Shown here piece after piece: positions 1 through 12,569 of a stretch of DNA of 64,000 bases. The DNA is from Amia ocellicauda (taxonomy: Eukaryota > Chordata > Actinopteri > Amiiformes > Amiidae). Numbering within the stretch: position 1 is the stretch's first letter; each line of letters starts with the position of its first letter. The notes below the pieces were generated by a model that saw only the letters and a program-made list of their open reading frames with translations, was not told where the DNA came from and made no database searches. Both the position numbers and the translations under genes were made by a program. Where the stretch lies: NCBI RefSeq assembly GCF_036373705.1, contig NC_089867.1, forward strand, positions 11,371,001-11,435,000. Reading direction: 5' to 3'.

Positions 1-58
1 CAGGTACAGGTCTGCATCATTTTCAAAAGCTCAGGTTATATCAGTGATGGTATTTTAC

Positions 59-3000
59 CTTGGCATGTTTTTCCTGCTCCAAATCTTTCTCCCTCAGTTC
101 TTTCAGTTCAATCGACCGATTCCTCAGTTCGTTTGTCATCTCCTGAATGCAGATCTCCGCTTTAGACAGGGTGGTCGAAGTATTGCGCAACCTTTAAATA
201 AGAAACGCGAGGCTTCAAGACGCAGGAAAGCTTCTTTAAGGACACACAGGCATATGTGCGTCTGATGTGACCCATTTCATCTCCTAATAAGTGTGCCAAA
301 TTTCTAAGGCAGTGTTATTTTTTTGTACGAATAAATAGGAACAGTTACATTAAAATAGTGCACACTTTAATTACACAGCATAGTTAGAAAAACAAGAAAA
401 TCTAATTCTATCAAATTAACAATAATCCAGAAAGCCTTACTGCTCTTCCAGTTCAGAAAGCTTCTTCATTGAGGTAACCTGCGAGAAGCAGAATAATGGG
501 AAATTAAGTTTATAGATCTAGAGATACAGATAAATAGATACATCAAGATTTAGTGCACCAAGTTAATTGTATTATTTGCTTAACCAACGTATTAAAATGT
601 AATTCAATCTATATTACAAAGAATAAAAGTTTAATGACATAAGTACATAATTTGTGAGGAAAGTGTAGGCTACATACTTTACAAGACAGTGCTTTTATAC
701 TGTGCAGAAAAGCTTATAATAATAATAAATAATAATAATAATAATAATAATAATAAAGGCCATCCCTGGGAAATTTGACTTAACGTAAAACCATTTTTTC
801 CTTTTCAAAATGTTTTTACATGAAGTACAATACATTTTTGGCAAAGAATAGGACATTTCTAACATAAAAAAAAAAGAACTTTGCGTACCTGTATGCTTGT
901 ACTGTACAAACTTAGTGTAAAAGAGCTCTAAATCTTACACAACCAGACAGGTTGCCAGAACAGAACCTTTACATAAGTCGGGTAATGTCTGTAACAATAC
1001 GTTATTAAGCGGACATTTGAGAATGTGTCAAATGAGGTAATACATGTTCGAACCACATTAAGTCGAGATTTGAAATTAATTATAGAGGTTCCTTCCAGAA
1101 GTGAGATGTGCTTGATTATTTTAGGGAGAGGAAAATAAAAATAAAAGCCAGGTGCTGTAACACTAACCCTTGCTTTTCTCTCCTCCTTCAGTTCTCTCAT
1201 GAGAGCTTCACGATCAAGCTTGTCTTCACTGTTAAGAGCAGAGATGCAGCATTATAGAACAGTAAGAAGGAAGCAAAAACATGTTCAGCTATACAAGATG
1301 AATACATCCAAATGGGCAGATCTAAAGTTCAATGTGTTAACCTCTGTGCACAGGTTATCATAATTTTAGGAAGCTACTTCAAGTTCAGCCCTGGAAAACG
1401 CCTGATTAGGTCATTTCAACAAGTAAAGAAACCGGAGTAATTACCAAATCTACATTCAAGACGTTTTAGGAATGTAATGACGTTTTTGGGAATGTAATCA
1501 TTACACACGCAAGGAAAACTTAGATTACCCGTTAGTATGGTGGCCCTGTTGTTTCTGCAGGGTGTAGCACTTGTCCACAAGAGTCTGCATTTCCAGACGC
1601 AAGTTTTCCTTTTCACACAACTGTCCCTGTAGAAAAAAGAATTGTAGATCCATTCATAAATAATGTTACAAATAAAAAGCCTACCAGCACTTGATTAAGG
1701 GAACTACAATTTGTCCTAGATGTATTTTTTTACATGTATATAAACAGGTAGACCATCCTAATAGTACATTTTAAGAGCAGATACACCAAACTGTACATGT
1801 ACACCTCGAGGATTCAATACCCGGGGTACTTAAAAGCATCTTAAAAGCCTTTAGTAAGTGAAGTAGTACCTTGAGACGCAGAATTTCCTCATTCTTAGCC
1901 ATTCTCTCAGCATTCATCTCTTTTACCAACACCTCTAGAGTGACCATGGATGAGCGCCGGTTCACCAGCTCTCTCTCCTGAGTATCCAGCACCTTCCTCA
2001 AGTCCGTATTGAAACTACAGGGTGTCTTGGGGGTCTTTGAGGGAGAAAAAAAAAACAAACTCATACATGTAGCTGCATACCTGTTGTGTGTACTGGCACG
2101 GTTTCAAGCGCTCATCCACAAGATTGCGCTGTTCTGTTCAGAGCCACACAACGCTACCTGTGAGTGACATGGTGGGGTGATGGGGGTCACCTGCTCCAGC
2201 TCGTTGGGATTCAGTTCATTTTCATTCTTAAATGCCAGTTGCTCCTCTGTCCGTTTCAGCTACATTATACAGGAGGAAGGAAAAAAACAACCCAAACAAA
2301 TAAAAAGTTTAAAATTACAGCGATACAGCCAAGACAGACATTTAACCTTTAAAAGATTATCATAAAAGGCTGACAGCCCGTAAAAAGATGACAAGGACAA
2401 CTAAAAACGCTTTGGTTACTTGTGTCCTTGAGCTCCCATTACACCCAACATTTTGATTTGATTTATCATGTAATAAATGCACAAGAGTCAGCGCCGTCCA
2501 GGCCTATTAATAGTGCGCTACCTGATCCTGCAGCTCTCGGATGGTGGCTTGTTTCTCCGTGGCCTCTGCCTGTGCAGCCTGGAGGAGAGCCGCCTGTTCA
2601 TTGAACACTTTCGTCAGCCTCTCCACCTCCTCCGCTGCATGCGACAGGTCCTCTTGCAACAGCTCTTGCTACGGAGCAGAACAGAACGGGTGAATCTGGC
2701 TTTCTGTGCTGATTGAGTACAGCCTCTCCAACTATACTTTTGCATCTCAGTCACTCTCAGACAGGAAAACATCACCGAATGACATTATGTGCTCACCTCA
2801 ATGAGGTCGGAGGCCACTTTCCTCTCCATCGACTCCCTGAGTTCAACCGTCTCCTTCTCATACCTCTGGATGATCATCTTGCTCTCCTCCTTGGCTAGCA
2901 AAGTTGCGGAGTACTTGGCCTGTCACAGGGAGCACATGTATGAAATAAAGGCAAAACTAATTAGAAAACAATAAATGGTAGCTATAAAAAAAAAAGGGCA

Positions 3001-6000
3001 ACTGGTAAGACATTTAAAGGTTTGTTCCCGACTATGTGGAGGGAGAGAAAAAGTGACCCAATCCGATTACCTTAATGTCCTCCAGCTCACTGGTCTGCGC
3101 AGACAGAATCTCGTTTTTCTCACTCAGCACGCTTCTTAACTCCTGGATCTGGTTCATAATATCCACCACAAACTCCTTTAGAGAGGGGACAAAAAACAAC
3201 AAAGTGGATTTTTCTTCTTTTTTTTTTTTTAACCCAAGAGATAAGTAATCTGACCCCTCTACTTTAATTCTTATCATATAACCAAATCAGACACCAAACC
3301 AATAATGAAAAAATAAGCCATCTTTACTTTGTCAGAGGCATTCTTGCTTTCCAGGTCAGCAATTGCAGCTTGTGCAGCAGCCAGACTTTTCTCCACATTG
3401 TGCAGGTTTATCATCTAGGGAAAGAATGAGCAATATATTAAAAACTAAAACAGGTCAAATTATAGTAACAAAGAAGTCATTACAACTCAAATAGTACACA
3501 TACCTGTTGCTCACACTGCAAACTCAAATCAGAAACCTGCTTCTTCAAGTGGATATTCTCATCCAGGGCTTTCAACAGCTCCCTGAATTAAAAATAAATA
3601 AGACATTTATAAAAAATGAAAGTAGCAAATGTAGATTCAGTGTCTTAAAATGCAACACTCCTTTATTAAAGTGACATGGATTGGGGGGGTATTGAGTATG
3701 AAACATCTGCTGCATATTTAAACATAACCCTTTAAAAGAAACTCACTTGGAAGTGGTCTCTTTGTCTTCTTCCAGCTGGGATGCTAAATTGCTGTTGTAT
3801 TCCTTTTCTACTTTCAGGGAGTCCATCAATTTCTGAAACAAAAAATAAAACGGGGATGAGGAGGTGCTGGGTCAATACAGCTGCTGGATTATTATACGTC
3901 TCTGCTGTGTTGAAAGCACGTCTTCAGTGTTATGATCAATAAGTAGATTAGCATTGTGCAGCTTTTATTCATTACCCCTTTTCCAGTTGATGTGGTAGTC
4001 TGTAAAGTCTACAGGAAAGTGGGAACTATACGGAAATGTACACGATTGCTTACACTCAGCTCAGCCTGAAGGGCGGTGATCTCCCTCTTGCTCTCAGCCA
4101 GGTGTCGCTCGTTCTCCTCCGACTCAAACTTCACCACTTCCTGCAGGTTGTCGTGAGCCTCCTGTACCGAGCGTCGCTCTTCCAGTAGCTTGTCATGTTC
4201 CAATCTGGACAACACAAGACAGGACAGGAGGGAATTGAGTAGAGTGGAGGGGTTGGCTACAATTGTGGAACTTTCTATTCATATAAAATCGACCAATTAA
4301 GGTAGAATTAGTGTCCGATTACACCTCGGTCATGCTGAAGATTCCTATTATTCTATTTTTCCTATCATCCTATTTTCTTGATTAACAACCATTACAGTAT
4401 AGCCCGATGAAACCCAGCTTCATGTGGGCTCTTCAGAGGACTGACCAGAAACTGGAAACCACTGGCTTCAGAGAACGAGATTAATTGACCCTCGACTGCA
4501 GCTTTGACTTCGCCCAACACCGTGACTGGGTACCTGACGTTGTCCAGCTCCAACTGCACACCGATGAGGCTGCTGGAGAGCTGGCCAAACTCCAGTTCCT
4601 GTTTTTCCTTGTACGAGCTGTACTCGGCCTTCAGCACCGCCAGCTCCTTGTCGGCCGACTGCAGCACCAGCCTTAGGTCATGCACTTCGCTCCTCAGCAC
4701 TGCAACACAAGAGGAGGGGGACAGCAGGAGGCATCATAAGAGGGGACAAGGGGTTACAAGACAGTGTAGGCACGATGGGAGTTGGAACGTTATAGGAGAT
4801 TAAAACAGTTCCAGAATAACGGTTATGGAATGTTATTTTCTCAAAAATCATAAATAAGGCACCCACCTTGTAACTAGAATACCAATAGTTCTGATTGTGT
4901 CGATCCCTAGGTCAAACCAAACCAAAAGCCTTTGCTATACTTGGTTTCCTTACATATCTTAAATGAATCCTGTTCTTAATACAAGTCAGTGGGATGGTAT
5001 ATGACTTGTTGTGCAGCAGACCAATTAGGAGAATGTTCTCACACAAGTAATAAATAATGGTTCTGCTTTCATGCACAGGGACAGCAATCATGGAGTCACA
5101 CAGAAAGCAGATCAGCTCACCGTCCATCTTGCTCTGTTCCTCCTGCAGGTTCTTCTCCAGAGACTGAATTTTATCCTGAAGGTTGAGCTGTTCTTTACTC
5201 CAGTTTTTCCTCTCAGATGAGAGCAGCTGAAGGGACAGGAGAGTTGAAACTTTTTATAAACTTTTTATAAGGCAGCACTGTGGAGTAGTGGTTAGGGCTC
5301 TGGACTCATGACTGGAAGGTTGTGGGTAGGGCAGTGCTGTTGTACCCTTGAGCAGGTACTTCACTTAGATTGCTCCAGTAAAATGCCCAGCTGTATAAAT
5401 GGGTACAAATGTAAGTCGCCCTGGATAAGAGCGTCAGCTAAATGACAAAAATAATAATAATAATAAACTCTTCATTTATTGGAGTGGCATAGAAATCCAG
5501 TGTCATCTCTTACCTCTTCCGCTCTAGTCGAGTGCTCCTCCAATTTACTGATCTGCTGCTGCAGCTTCCGGGTCTTTGCCTCTTCTTCGTCCAGCTTGAT
5601 CTGGAGGGCACTGGCTTGGTCCTGGAAAAAGCAAGATACGTTTTCAACATAGGGTTAACATTTTACATGTATATACATGTGAGAATAGTAGATCAAACAA
5701 AATGTGTTGATGGTGAATTGCCGTGTGCAAATGTTCCTACCTGCACCATGTGCAGCTCCTCGGCCAAGGCCTCACAGGCCAGCTCGGTCATCTCCGGAGG
5801 CACGGGCTCGTTCAGGATGTCGTCCACCTGCTCCTCGTCTGGGTTCTCCCCGATCCCGTCCAGAGTGCGGTCAGGGCTGAAGTGTGGCACCAAGCGAGAG
5901 CGCAGGTTGTAGGCCTTGGTGGGAGTGGTCAGGTTCTGTGGCCGTGAGCGAGTTAAGAGCCGTTAGAGAAAAAACCTTTCACTGAATAAACGTGCAGTTC

Positions 6001-9000
6001 GCTTGTAAAGCCTTCTTCCAGTTGGCAATTCTCCTCCCTCCCTCCCTCCTTACCTTGATTGTCTCAACGTGCATCTTGTTCAGCTGGGAGACTTCCTCTC
6101 GTTTGTGGGCTTTTGTTGCCTCCAAAATATTCTCTAGGTGCTGATTGGCTTTTTCAAGGTACCGCTTTTCCGATTCCATCTCCATGATTTTCTGTCTGTT
6201 CATACAGAAGTTATTATTAAATAAACAAAAACCTATGCTGAAACGTTTCACATTTATGTAGATATTGGACAAATTACACAGCTTTATGCAAGTCTTTTTA
6301 GGGCGTAGTGCAGCTTGGGCAGATCATACAGCGCCACCCAGAGCACTGTCACTATATATAGGCATATATATTTTTACTTACTTAGTCAGTTCTTTGAATT
6401 CTTCATAAGCCTGAACTGTGGTGGTTAGCTCAGTCTGTTTCTGCATAAGCTGTGCCTTTAGCCTCTCCATCGACACTGATGACACATTCTCAGCTGTCAC
6501 AGGTGTTGAGTAAACTAGCTGACCTGAAAAACAAGTCAACAATATTTTAATCTCATTACTGTCAAGGACATAAACAATACAATAGTTACAACTGCAAGGG
6601 GAGTAAAGTTCCTGAATCACTACGCAGTGACCGTGTCTCTCACTTGCAGTCGGCTTCTCAGAGGCCGTGGTCTCCAGGAATGCCTTCTCCAGCTGTGCGG
6701 CCACCTCTGCGTTCAGCTCTCTGGCTCTCTTCACCGATTCCAGGGCCCGCAGCTGCTGGTTCTCCTGACGCAGGCTGTGGTTTTCCATTGCGTACTTCGC
6801 CACACGCGGGTGCTGGTCCACCTACTCAACAGGAACAATAGGAGTTTAGAGAAGAGGGGGGGGGGGGAAAAAAAAAAAAAAAAAAAAAAAAGTGGCCACA
6901 GTGCCTCTTCTAGGGTTGAGAGTATTTAAAATTGATCTCAAGGAGGGAAGGTAAAACATTTCCAAAAAGTGAAGTGTAATGAGCCGAAAGGACATGAACA
7001 CAATTTGTCTGTTATCCATCAGGGTTTAGATTTCATCTCACACCTGTTCCCTTAACACCTGGATCTCCTGCTTCAGCTGAGCCACCACAGCATCGCTCTC
7101 CTGGTCCGACAGCCCCCCATGCGACTCTCTCAGGGTCTTCTCCAGCCGGGAGATGTGATCCTCGCGGAACTTCAGGATCATCCGATTGGACTGGATGAAC
7201 TTCTCTTTCTTGGCCCACGCGTCCTCGAGCTGAGCCACTTTCTGGAGCAGCGTCTGCAGAAGGAAAAGAGGATTACTGGGATTGGGAAACATCGGTTCAG
7301 ATTTTGCCCCGCTCTCGCCCACACTCACAATTCCTAAAGGAAACATGACCTCATTGGATTAAAAAGTTTAGATCACACACACCATCCAAAAAAAGACCTT
7401 AAAATGACATTAGTCTCCATGAGGGACTGACTTGTTTTTACAGTATCTGACTTCACATTTTCTCACAATAATGTGTTCTTTCTACTTGTGATAAGAGGGA
7501 AGATGCTTTAAAACAATGTTCCAGAGGAGTGCTTTTCAATTATAATCCAAACTAAACTGGGCAAATTTTACTGCATCTGCTAGTACACATCCCCCATCAC
7601 CAAATGACAATAAAAGCCTCTTTGCTAAAATGCTCCCATCTCTCCAGCTAACGACTGTCCAAAGAAATTCTATTACCCGCACTGATTTGTACTTGTCTTT
7701 TATAGGTCACCCTTCGTAGCTGCAGAGGAAATGGCTTTCACAGTACATTAACAAGAGAAAGGAATGTAATTTCCTCTGTCAAGCCTCGGAAGGCATGTAT
7801 TTGTCAGAAGGTTTTCAAAATGGTGCACATATTCAATTATTAATGCGAAACAGGCTCCACTACTGCTCGTATGCAGTCCTAATAACTTAATTCAAACATT
7901 GCAGTGGCAGACATCCTACCATGACCAGAGGGGGGGAAGCATTCCATAAAACTATCCAGCCACCAGAAAAAACAACCAACCTTTTTTTCACTTTCACTTT
8001 TCTCCCAGAACACCATGGCTTCTAAAAAATGGCTCTTGTATTCACCGTGTGAAACACCATTTTCAACAGGATCTAGAAAGAAATACAAAATTCAGCTCGA
8101 ACGGGAAATCTAAACAGAACTTTAGCAGAATACATAGAATGTCATCAACTGGTAGTTCTATATGATTAGTCCATCAAAAACTGTGCAAAATGTTTAAAAT
8201 AAATGTTATTTTAATTCTACTACATATTTTTGAAGTCCTTAACTGAACAAAACAAAAAACATTTTGTTTTCATGGTATTAGACAGTAGACATTTATTTCC
8301 CATTACCTTTCATTCTGATATGGATTTCATAAAGGACAGCATTTGAACTATTACAATTTTAATTTAGCTGTGCAGCTAAGACCCACATGCAACAGAGATG
8401 GGGTTTGCTGCCCTCAGGGAGAAGCTCTTACCTGAGGGGCCCCTGGGCCCTCCGGGTGCAGAGTCCCCGTGCACCTCCCCATGAACCTGGGCGGCCAATG
8501 CCTGAGCCAGCTGCTCCTTCAGCTTCTTCACCTCGGCCTGCAGCTGCATCACATTGCCCTGCGTGTCCTCATTGATCACAGCCTGCACAGACAACGGCAG
8601 ACCGCCACGACTCAGGGATCGACATGAATATAACATAATATCATATATTGTGTAATTGTGCCTCGGACATACAGATGTACATAAAAATGCCCCCAAGTGA
8701 CCTTTATAACACTAACCTTATTCTTAATCAGCTTTGCTCTCTGAGCAAAATGCAGAGTGGACAGAGTCTCCCCGAAGCATTTAGAGCCCGGGTGGACATT
8801 GGCGATAATGAAGGTTTTGGCATTTCCTCCCAGAGAGTCCTGCAACGAAAGAAAAGGAAGAGTTTAGACTATTTATAGAAAACTTCACACAGCTTTTAGA
8901 TTTCATCATGTCAGGGAAATTCATAAATGTAGCAGTTCAAGAAAAAAAAAAAAATCTAAAATAATAAATCCCCTCACCCGAAGCAGAAAGGTGAGTTTGG

Positions 9001-11987
9001 AGTCTCTGTAGCAGATGTGTCGGCTCTTCCCATTGGACATGTCCACCAGGGCCATCATCACCTGACCCAGGCAGCTGAGGGAGCGGTTGATGCTGCCGGC
9101 CTCCTGAAAATGGACAGCAACATGAGTGACTCGGTGAAAGAAAAAGACCATATAGCCCTGCACTGATGGAAGCCTGCACTCCTGCGTCAAAATATTGGAC
9201 ATGAAGGGCAATGACCTTCAGTCTGGTCCCCTCCGCGTGGGTGTCCTTCTGCCTCTCTGAGCCAGCCAAGTCTACCAGGTTGAGCATGCTGCTCCTGATG
9301 TTCACGATCTCGTTGACCGTCTCCTTGGACTCCAGAGTGACGGTAAAGACCGCGTGCGACCGTGAGGACTCCCTGTTCATGGATGTAGAGGCCACCCGCC
9401 GATTCCTCCAACCCATCGACAGCACCTAGGACCAAGAAAGGAGGGCCAAGGCAGTTAAAAACAAACACTGACAGTGCACACATTCTATAGGCTAACTAGG
9501 AAACCAAAAGAGGAAGAGAAAAACAAAACTATAAACCATTTGAACTAGAGGGGTATCATCTTTTCCCTTGAGAGTTCCCCAAACTAGCAAGCAGTAGCAT
9601 ATGAATGCAAATTAAAGCAATTTCGTAGCAGAGTGACTTGCCTGATAAGCTTCCACGGCAGAAGTAACAATCTTCTCCACAGCACCATCTACAAACACTC
9701 CCTTCTTTATGTTCTCCCGGAGAAACAGGCTAGCCGACGCACTGTCCAAAAGGTCAAATATCTGCTCGTTGTAGATTTCAATAAAGGAGCACTTGCAAAG
9801 GAAACTCTTCTTGTCAGACTGAAAAAACAAGCCGTCCCAGTTATTGTAAAGGCAAACCTGTGAAGAGCAGAATTCTCTACACAACTTGTGGCGATTATGA
9901 GAGCAGTATCAAAGTAGACAAAGTGAAACGGATTTTTGCCAAGGACAAATTGCTCCAGCTCAGACTTTAGGAAAAGTAGTGCAGGGACACACATAATAAC
10001 TTTAGGTTCGTGCTCAGTGAGAATCCGACTGACATTTCAGCAAAATTGAAATATTTTCAGTTAAAGCTGCAATGCTTACTTTTTCAACCTCCCTGTTGAT
10101 GAGGAAAAAGAGGTATTCGAAACTCCGAGGAATCACCCCTCGCATGTTGTGAGTGAAGTTGTCAGACTCTGAAGGACCTAAATATCATATATTGAGAATA
10201 AATATATCAGAAATAACATAAGAACATAAAGTTTGCAAACAAGATGAGACCATTCGACCCATTGTGCTTGTCTGGTGTCCATTAATAACCGAGTGATCCA
10301 AGGATCCTATCCAGTCTGATTTTAAATGGAAACACCTACCATTTCTACATGATTTTCTACCTAAATATAACAAACATCAACAGTACCAATTCACAGATGC
10401 CTACATTTGAAACAAACAATTTAGTGAATAAACAAGCATTTCATTCCCTTACCCAGCATTGTAAAGGTTTTTCCAGACCCAGTTTGCCCACTGAAAAGAC
10501 AAGAGTTGATATTAAAAGAGAAATAGACATTAGAAAAAAAAGTGTACATAATTTCTCCAAAGTACGTAAAAAATTCATGTCTCAAAAAGCATAACTTACT
10601 ATGCAAATATAGTGCCATTGTAGCCATTCATGCAGGATTCCACAATGTTCTTTGCTACACTTGAAAAAACTGCCTCCTGTACAAAAATACAATTGAATAA
10701 TAATTATAAACATTTTACAGTAGTTTTATTGAATCAATTCAATAAATTTTTATTTGTATAGCGCCCTTCGCAGGGTAGCCACAGAGCGCTTTACAGACTG
10801 GTAAACATACAACAAACGTACAGCAAAATAAAACACATCAATACAATACAATAAAATACTGACCTGTAAACATGTAAACAAGTGAGTGAACATTTAAGTA
10901 AATAAACCATTTAGGCACGGAGGAGAGAAAAACAAAAAACTCCTATGGATGGCATGTAGGAGAAACGAGTCGTTTAAAATTGTTGTCTCCTACCTGAGAG
11001 ACATCCATGTCTGCTACATGATCGTAGGTGAAGGTCCTGGGCTCAGGTTTGGAATGCAATCGGATGGTGTTGGGCGAGGTGACGGTCAGACACATGTTGG
11101 GATCCCCGTCTGTGGACAGCCCACCACCCTGCGTGAGCGGACGGACTCTCACAAACACCCTGATAGCATCCCCTTCTTGGCTGAGAAGAATCACAATCAC
11201 TCAAAACCACATTCAGGTTTCACAAGTTAAGATTATGTTCTATAATTACATGGAAAAAAAGCACCAATTGTACTAGAAATAAGGACATTGATATTGACAT
11301 TTAGTAGAAATAAAAATATAAAGACATGGATGGGACCTCCCATCTAAAGATAAGAACAAGAACGAGAAGCTAAAGCTATCCCTGGAGTCAGTATGAATTA
11401 AATGCAAGCAAGACAGGTTATTTATTGACAGCGTTAAAAGAGTTTCTGAATCAAGTGCTGCACTCTCACATCAACCATTTCCACCCATCCCACCCTCTTA
11501 CCTGGACAGGGAAATGTCCCCAGAATCCCCTGAGAAAGAGAGAGAAAATATTGTCACTATTATAATTATTATTGGTTGTTGTTGTTTAATGAAGCACGTT
11601 TACTTTAACATGAGCTACAATGTTAATCCCTAGCCAGTATGATTTGGTAAGAGCACCAGCTCTGGTAAATCAGACTGACACTTACAAAGAGCTGTCAGAC
11701 ACCTGGGGGTTTAATTAAGAGGTCATTTTGTCTCGAAAGTAAACCACCTTTAGAAATAATGATCAAAAAATGTCCCTTATACTGAGGTACTGCCATTTTT
11801 AAACAGGCCAACTGTCCACCTTGGATCTCATCGCAAGTTCTTGGCAAATGTAAAACAGGTAATTTTCACATAAGGATCACAACTCTTACATGGTAGAGAA
11901 AATCGGGCAGTACATCGAAACTGTAAAATCATTTATACATTTTCAAAAAACAGGTTGCCACGAAAGATTAAAGACATTTTGCAGTAG

Positions 11988-12034
<47 letters not shown>

Positions 12035-12444
12035 CCCTTATTAGCTGTATAATCGAACTCTTGTTTTCCAAAAAAGTGTAGAGACTTGATCAAATTCTGT
12101 GTAATATTATCTATAAATGTTATTGTATATCCTGTCAAAATGACCAATTACTAAACACACGTTACATTTATTCAGCGATGTAAACAAATCCCAGCATGTT
12201 AAATAAAACGCAATTGTAATACTGTAGCTACTGACAGGTAGGTAGATCAACAGTATTGATCAGAACATCGATAGCCACCGAGTTCTGAATACTAATAATC
12301 GATGATCACCGATCACTTTATCTGTTTCACGATCGCTTTCATTAAAATATATTGTTTATATGGCTTTTAATAAAAGCCAAACTGCCTCATCAACTGCAGA
12401 ATTCAAATTAAAAAAACGAACATACCTTTATTGCCAGTTCCCAT
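59..12444 (-). CDS. kif15: KIF15, kinesin-12 mitotic motor (5'-complete, 3' end outside window)
   Basis: KIF15 is a plus-end-directed kinesin that crosslinks spindle microtubules and supports bipolar spindles alongside KIF11, recruited through TPX2. Coding exons in transcript order: 12444-12426, 11529-11502, 11180-10994, 10676-10600, 10490-10453, 10177-10080, 9818-9642, 9425-9216, 9103-8978, 8839-8717, 8582-8432, 8072-7981, 7253-7044, 6821-6644, 6523-6382, 6195-6054, 5935-5741, 5621-5514, 5226-5121, 4699-4534, 4204-4054, 3832-3747, 3582-3504, 3414-3328, 3175-3071, 2919-2797, 2668-2522, 2259-2191, 2034-1870, 1626-1529, 1228-1168, 478-441, 191-59. These total 3915 nt (1305 codons) without a stop; the family is about 1390 residues, so the C-terminus is missing. 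All junctions keep frame. The start at 12444 has a good Kozak context (G at -3 and +4) and gives an N-terminus close in length to human KIF15. The exon 7 donor is GC rather than GT. An alternative first exon is listed separately. Confidence 0.96.
479..1167 (-). other. KIF15 intron between exons 31 and 32
   Basis: AT-rich, with the (AAT)n microsatellite and no other recognised feature. Both splice sites are canonical. Confidence 0.75.
717..756. repeat. (AAT)n microsatellite
   Basis: About 13 AAT units with one interruption, in KIF15 intron 31. Confidence 0.9.
4205..5120 (-). other. KIF15 introns on either side of exon 20
   Basis: The two introns (4205-4533 and 4700-5120) flank the 166-nt exon 20 and contain no recognised repeat or RNA. 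Confidence 0.65.
5268..5468 (+). mobile_element. tRNA-derived SINE in KIF15 intron 18
   Basis: The head GGCAGCACTGTGGAGTAGTG and GTTAGGGCTCTGGACTC resembles a tRNA-type A-box region. The tail AAGTCGCCCTGGATAAGAGC followed by GTCAGCTAAATGAC is the LINE-like 3' end common to many fish SINEs. It ends in an (AAT)n run. It lies between KIF15 exons 18 and 19. Part of the expected B-box region appears deleted (TTGTGGGTAGGGCAG). Confidence 0.8.
6856..6891. repeat. G12-A24 homopolymer pair
   Basis: A run of 12 G followed directly by 24 A just upstream of KIF15 exon 14 on the transcript side (a T24-C12 tract in the pre-mRNA). Assembly length errors are likely in such a tract. Confidence 0.9.
7254..7980 (-). 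other. KIF15 intron 12
   Basis: 727 bp of moderately AT-rich sequence without a recognised feature. Confidence 0.7.
8073..8431 (-). other. KIF15 intron 11
   Basis: 359 bp of AT-rich sequence. I see nothing else in it. Confidence 0.7.
10209..10331 (-). mobile_element. LINE 3'-tail fragment in KIF15 intron 5
   Basis: The reverse complement reads GGATCCTTGGATCACT followed by a block ending near CATAAGAACATAA, the same 3' tail as the copy at 22660-23043. Only the noncoding tail remains. It sits between KIF15 exons 5 and 6. Confidence 0.75.
10735..10862. repeat. Fish-type interspersed repeat (GTATAGCGCCC...GCGCTTTACA)
   Basis: The block TTTTTATTTGTATAGCGCCC followed about 20 nt later by AGAGCGCTTTACAG is a widespread fish repeat core that I recognise but cannot assign to a family. 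It lies in KIF15 intron 3. Confidence 0.55.
11181..11501 (-). other. KIF15 intron 2
   Basis: 321 bp between the 28-nt exon 2 and exon 3; no recognised feature. Confidence 0.7.
11530..12425 (-). other. KIF15 intron 1
   Basis: 896 bp, AT-rich, containing the (TA)n microsatellite. No other recognised feature. Confidence 0.7.
11993..12031. repeat. (TA)n microsatellite
   Basis: About 19 TA units in KIF15 intron 1. Confidence 0.95.
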
Positions 12445-12549
12445 GACCAACTGACTTCACGGCGACCAGTATTAAACAAAATATGTCTTTAAAAATACAT
12501 ATATAGTTTCCGCAAAAACAGAACCTATATCTTCTACAAATGGCGGACA

Positions 12550-12564
12550 TTCAAATTTTGGCGC
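12550..12564 (-). promoter_or_regulatory. CDE/CHR-like cell-cycle element facing KIF15
   Basis: Read on the minus strand, GCGCC is followed by a 4-nt spacer (AAAA) and then TTTGAA, the consensus CHR. The same bases on the plus strand give TTTTGGCGC, an E2F-type site. This tandem architecture and spacing are known from late cell-cycle promoters bound by DREAM and B-MYB-MuvB. KIF15 is expressed in G2/M, so the site fits its neighbour. It lies about 105 nt upstream of the 12444 ATG. Confidence 0.6.
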
Positions 12565-12569
12565 TTTAC

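Larger units (their letters stand above)
59..8582 (-). other. kif15: KIF15 coiled-coil stalk (exons 11-33)
   Basis: Residues 362-1305 are almost entirely Glu/Lys/Gln/Leu-rich coiled coil. Landmarks are VNEDTQ-like AVINEDTQ just after the head (exon 11), KKEKFIQSN with KFRED (exon 13), [15 protein letters not shown] (exon 14), EEFKELTK (exon 15) and the charged [12 protein letters not shown] segment (exon 17), all typical of KIF15. The region after exon 30 is less conserved. The extreme C-terminal zipper, which in other species contributes to TPX2-dependent spindle targeting, lies outside the window. Confidence 0.93.
8717..11180 (-). other. kif15: KIF15 kinesin motor domain (exons 3-10)
   Basis: These eight exons encode residues about 16-361, the complete ATPase and microtubule-binding head. 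The P-loop GQTGSGKT is at about residues 105-112 (exon 5). Switch I NRESSRSH is at 225-232 and switch [10 protein letters not shown] at 258-265, both in exon 8. The head ends in the conserved LIKNK at the end of exon 10. No catalytic residue is missing, so the head should be an active motor. The head is followed by coiled coil, as expected for an N-terminal kinesin. Confidence 0.97.

Noticed and set aside
5532..5912. 126-codon plus-strand open frame
   Set aside because: Antisense to KIF15 exons 17-18, whose minus-strand reading is clearly conserved.
6378..6821. 147-codon minus-strand open frame joining two KIF15 exons
   Set aside because: It spans exons 14 and 15 through an intron that happens to lack stops; the splice sites at 6644 and 6523 give the conserved protein.
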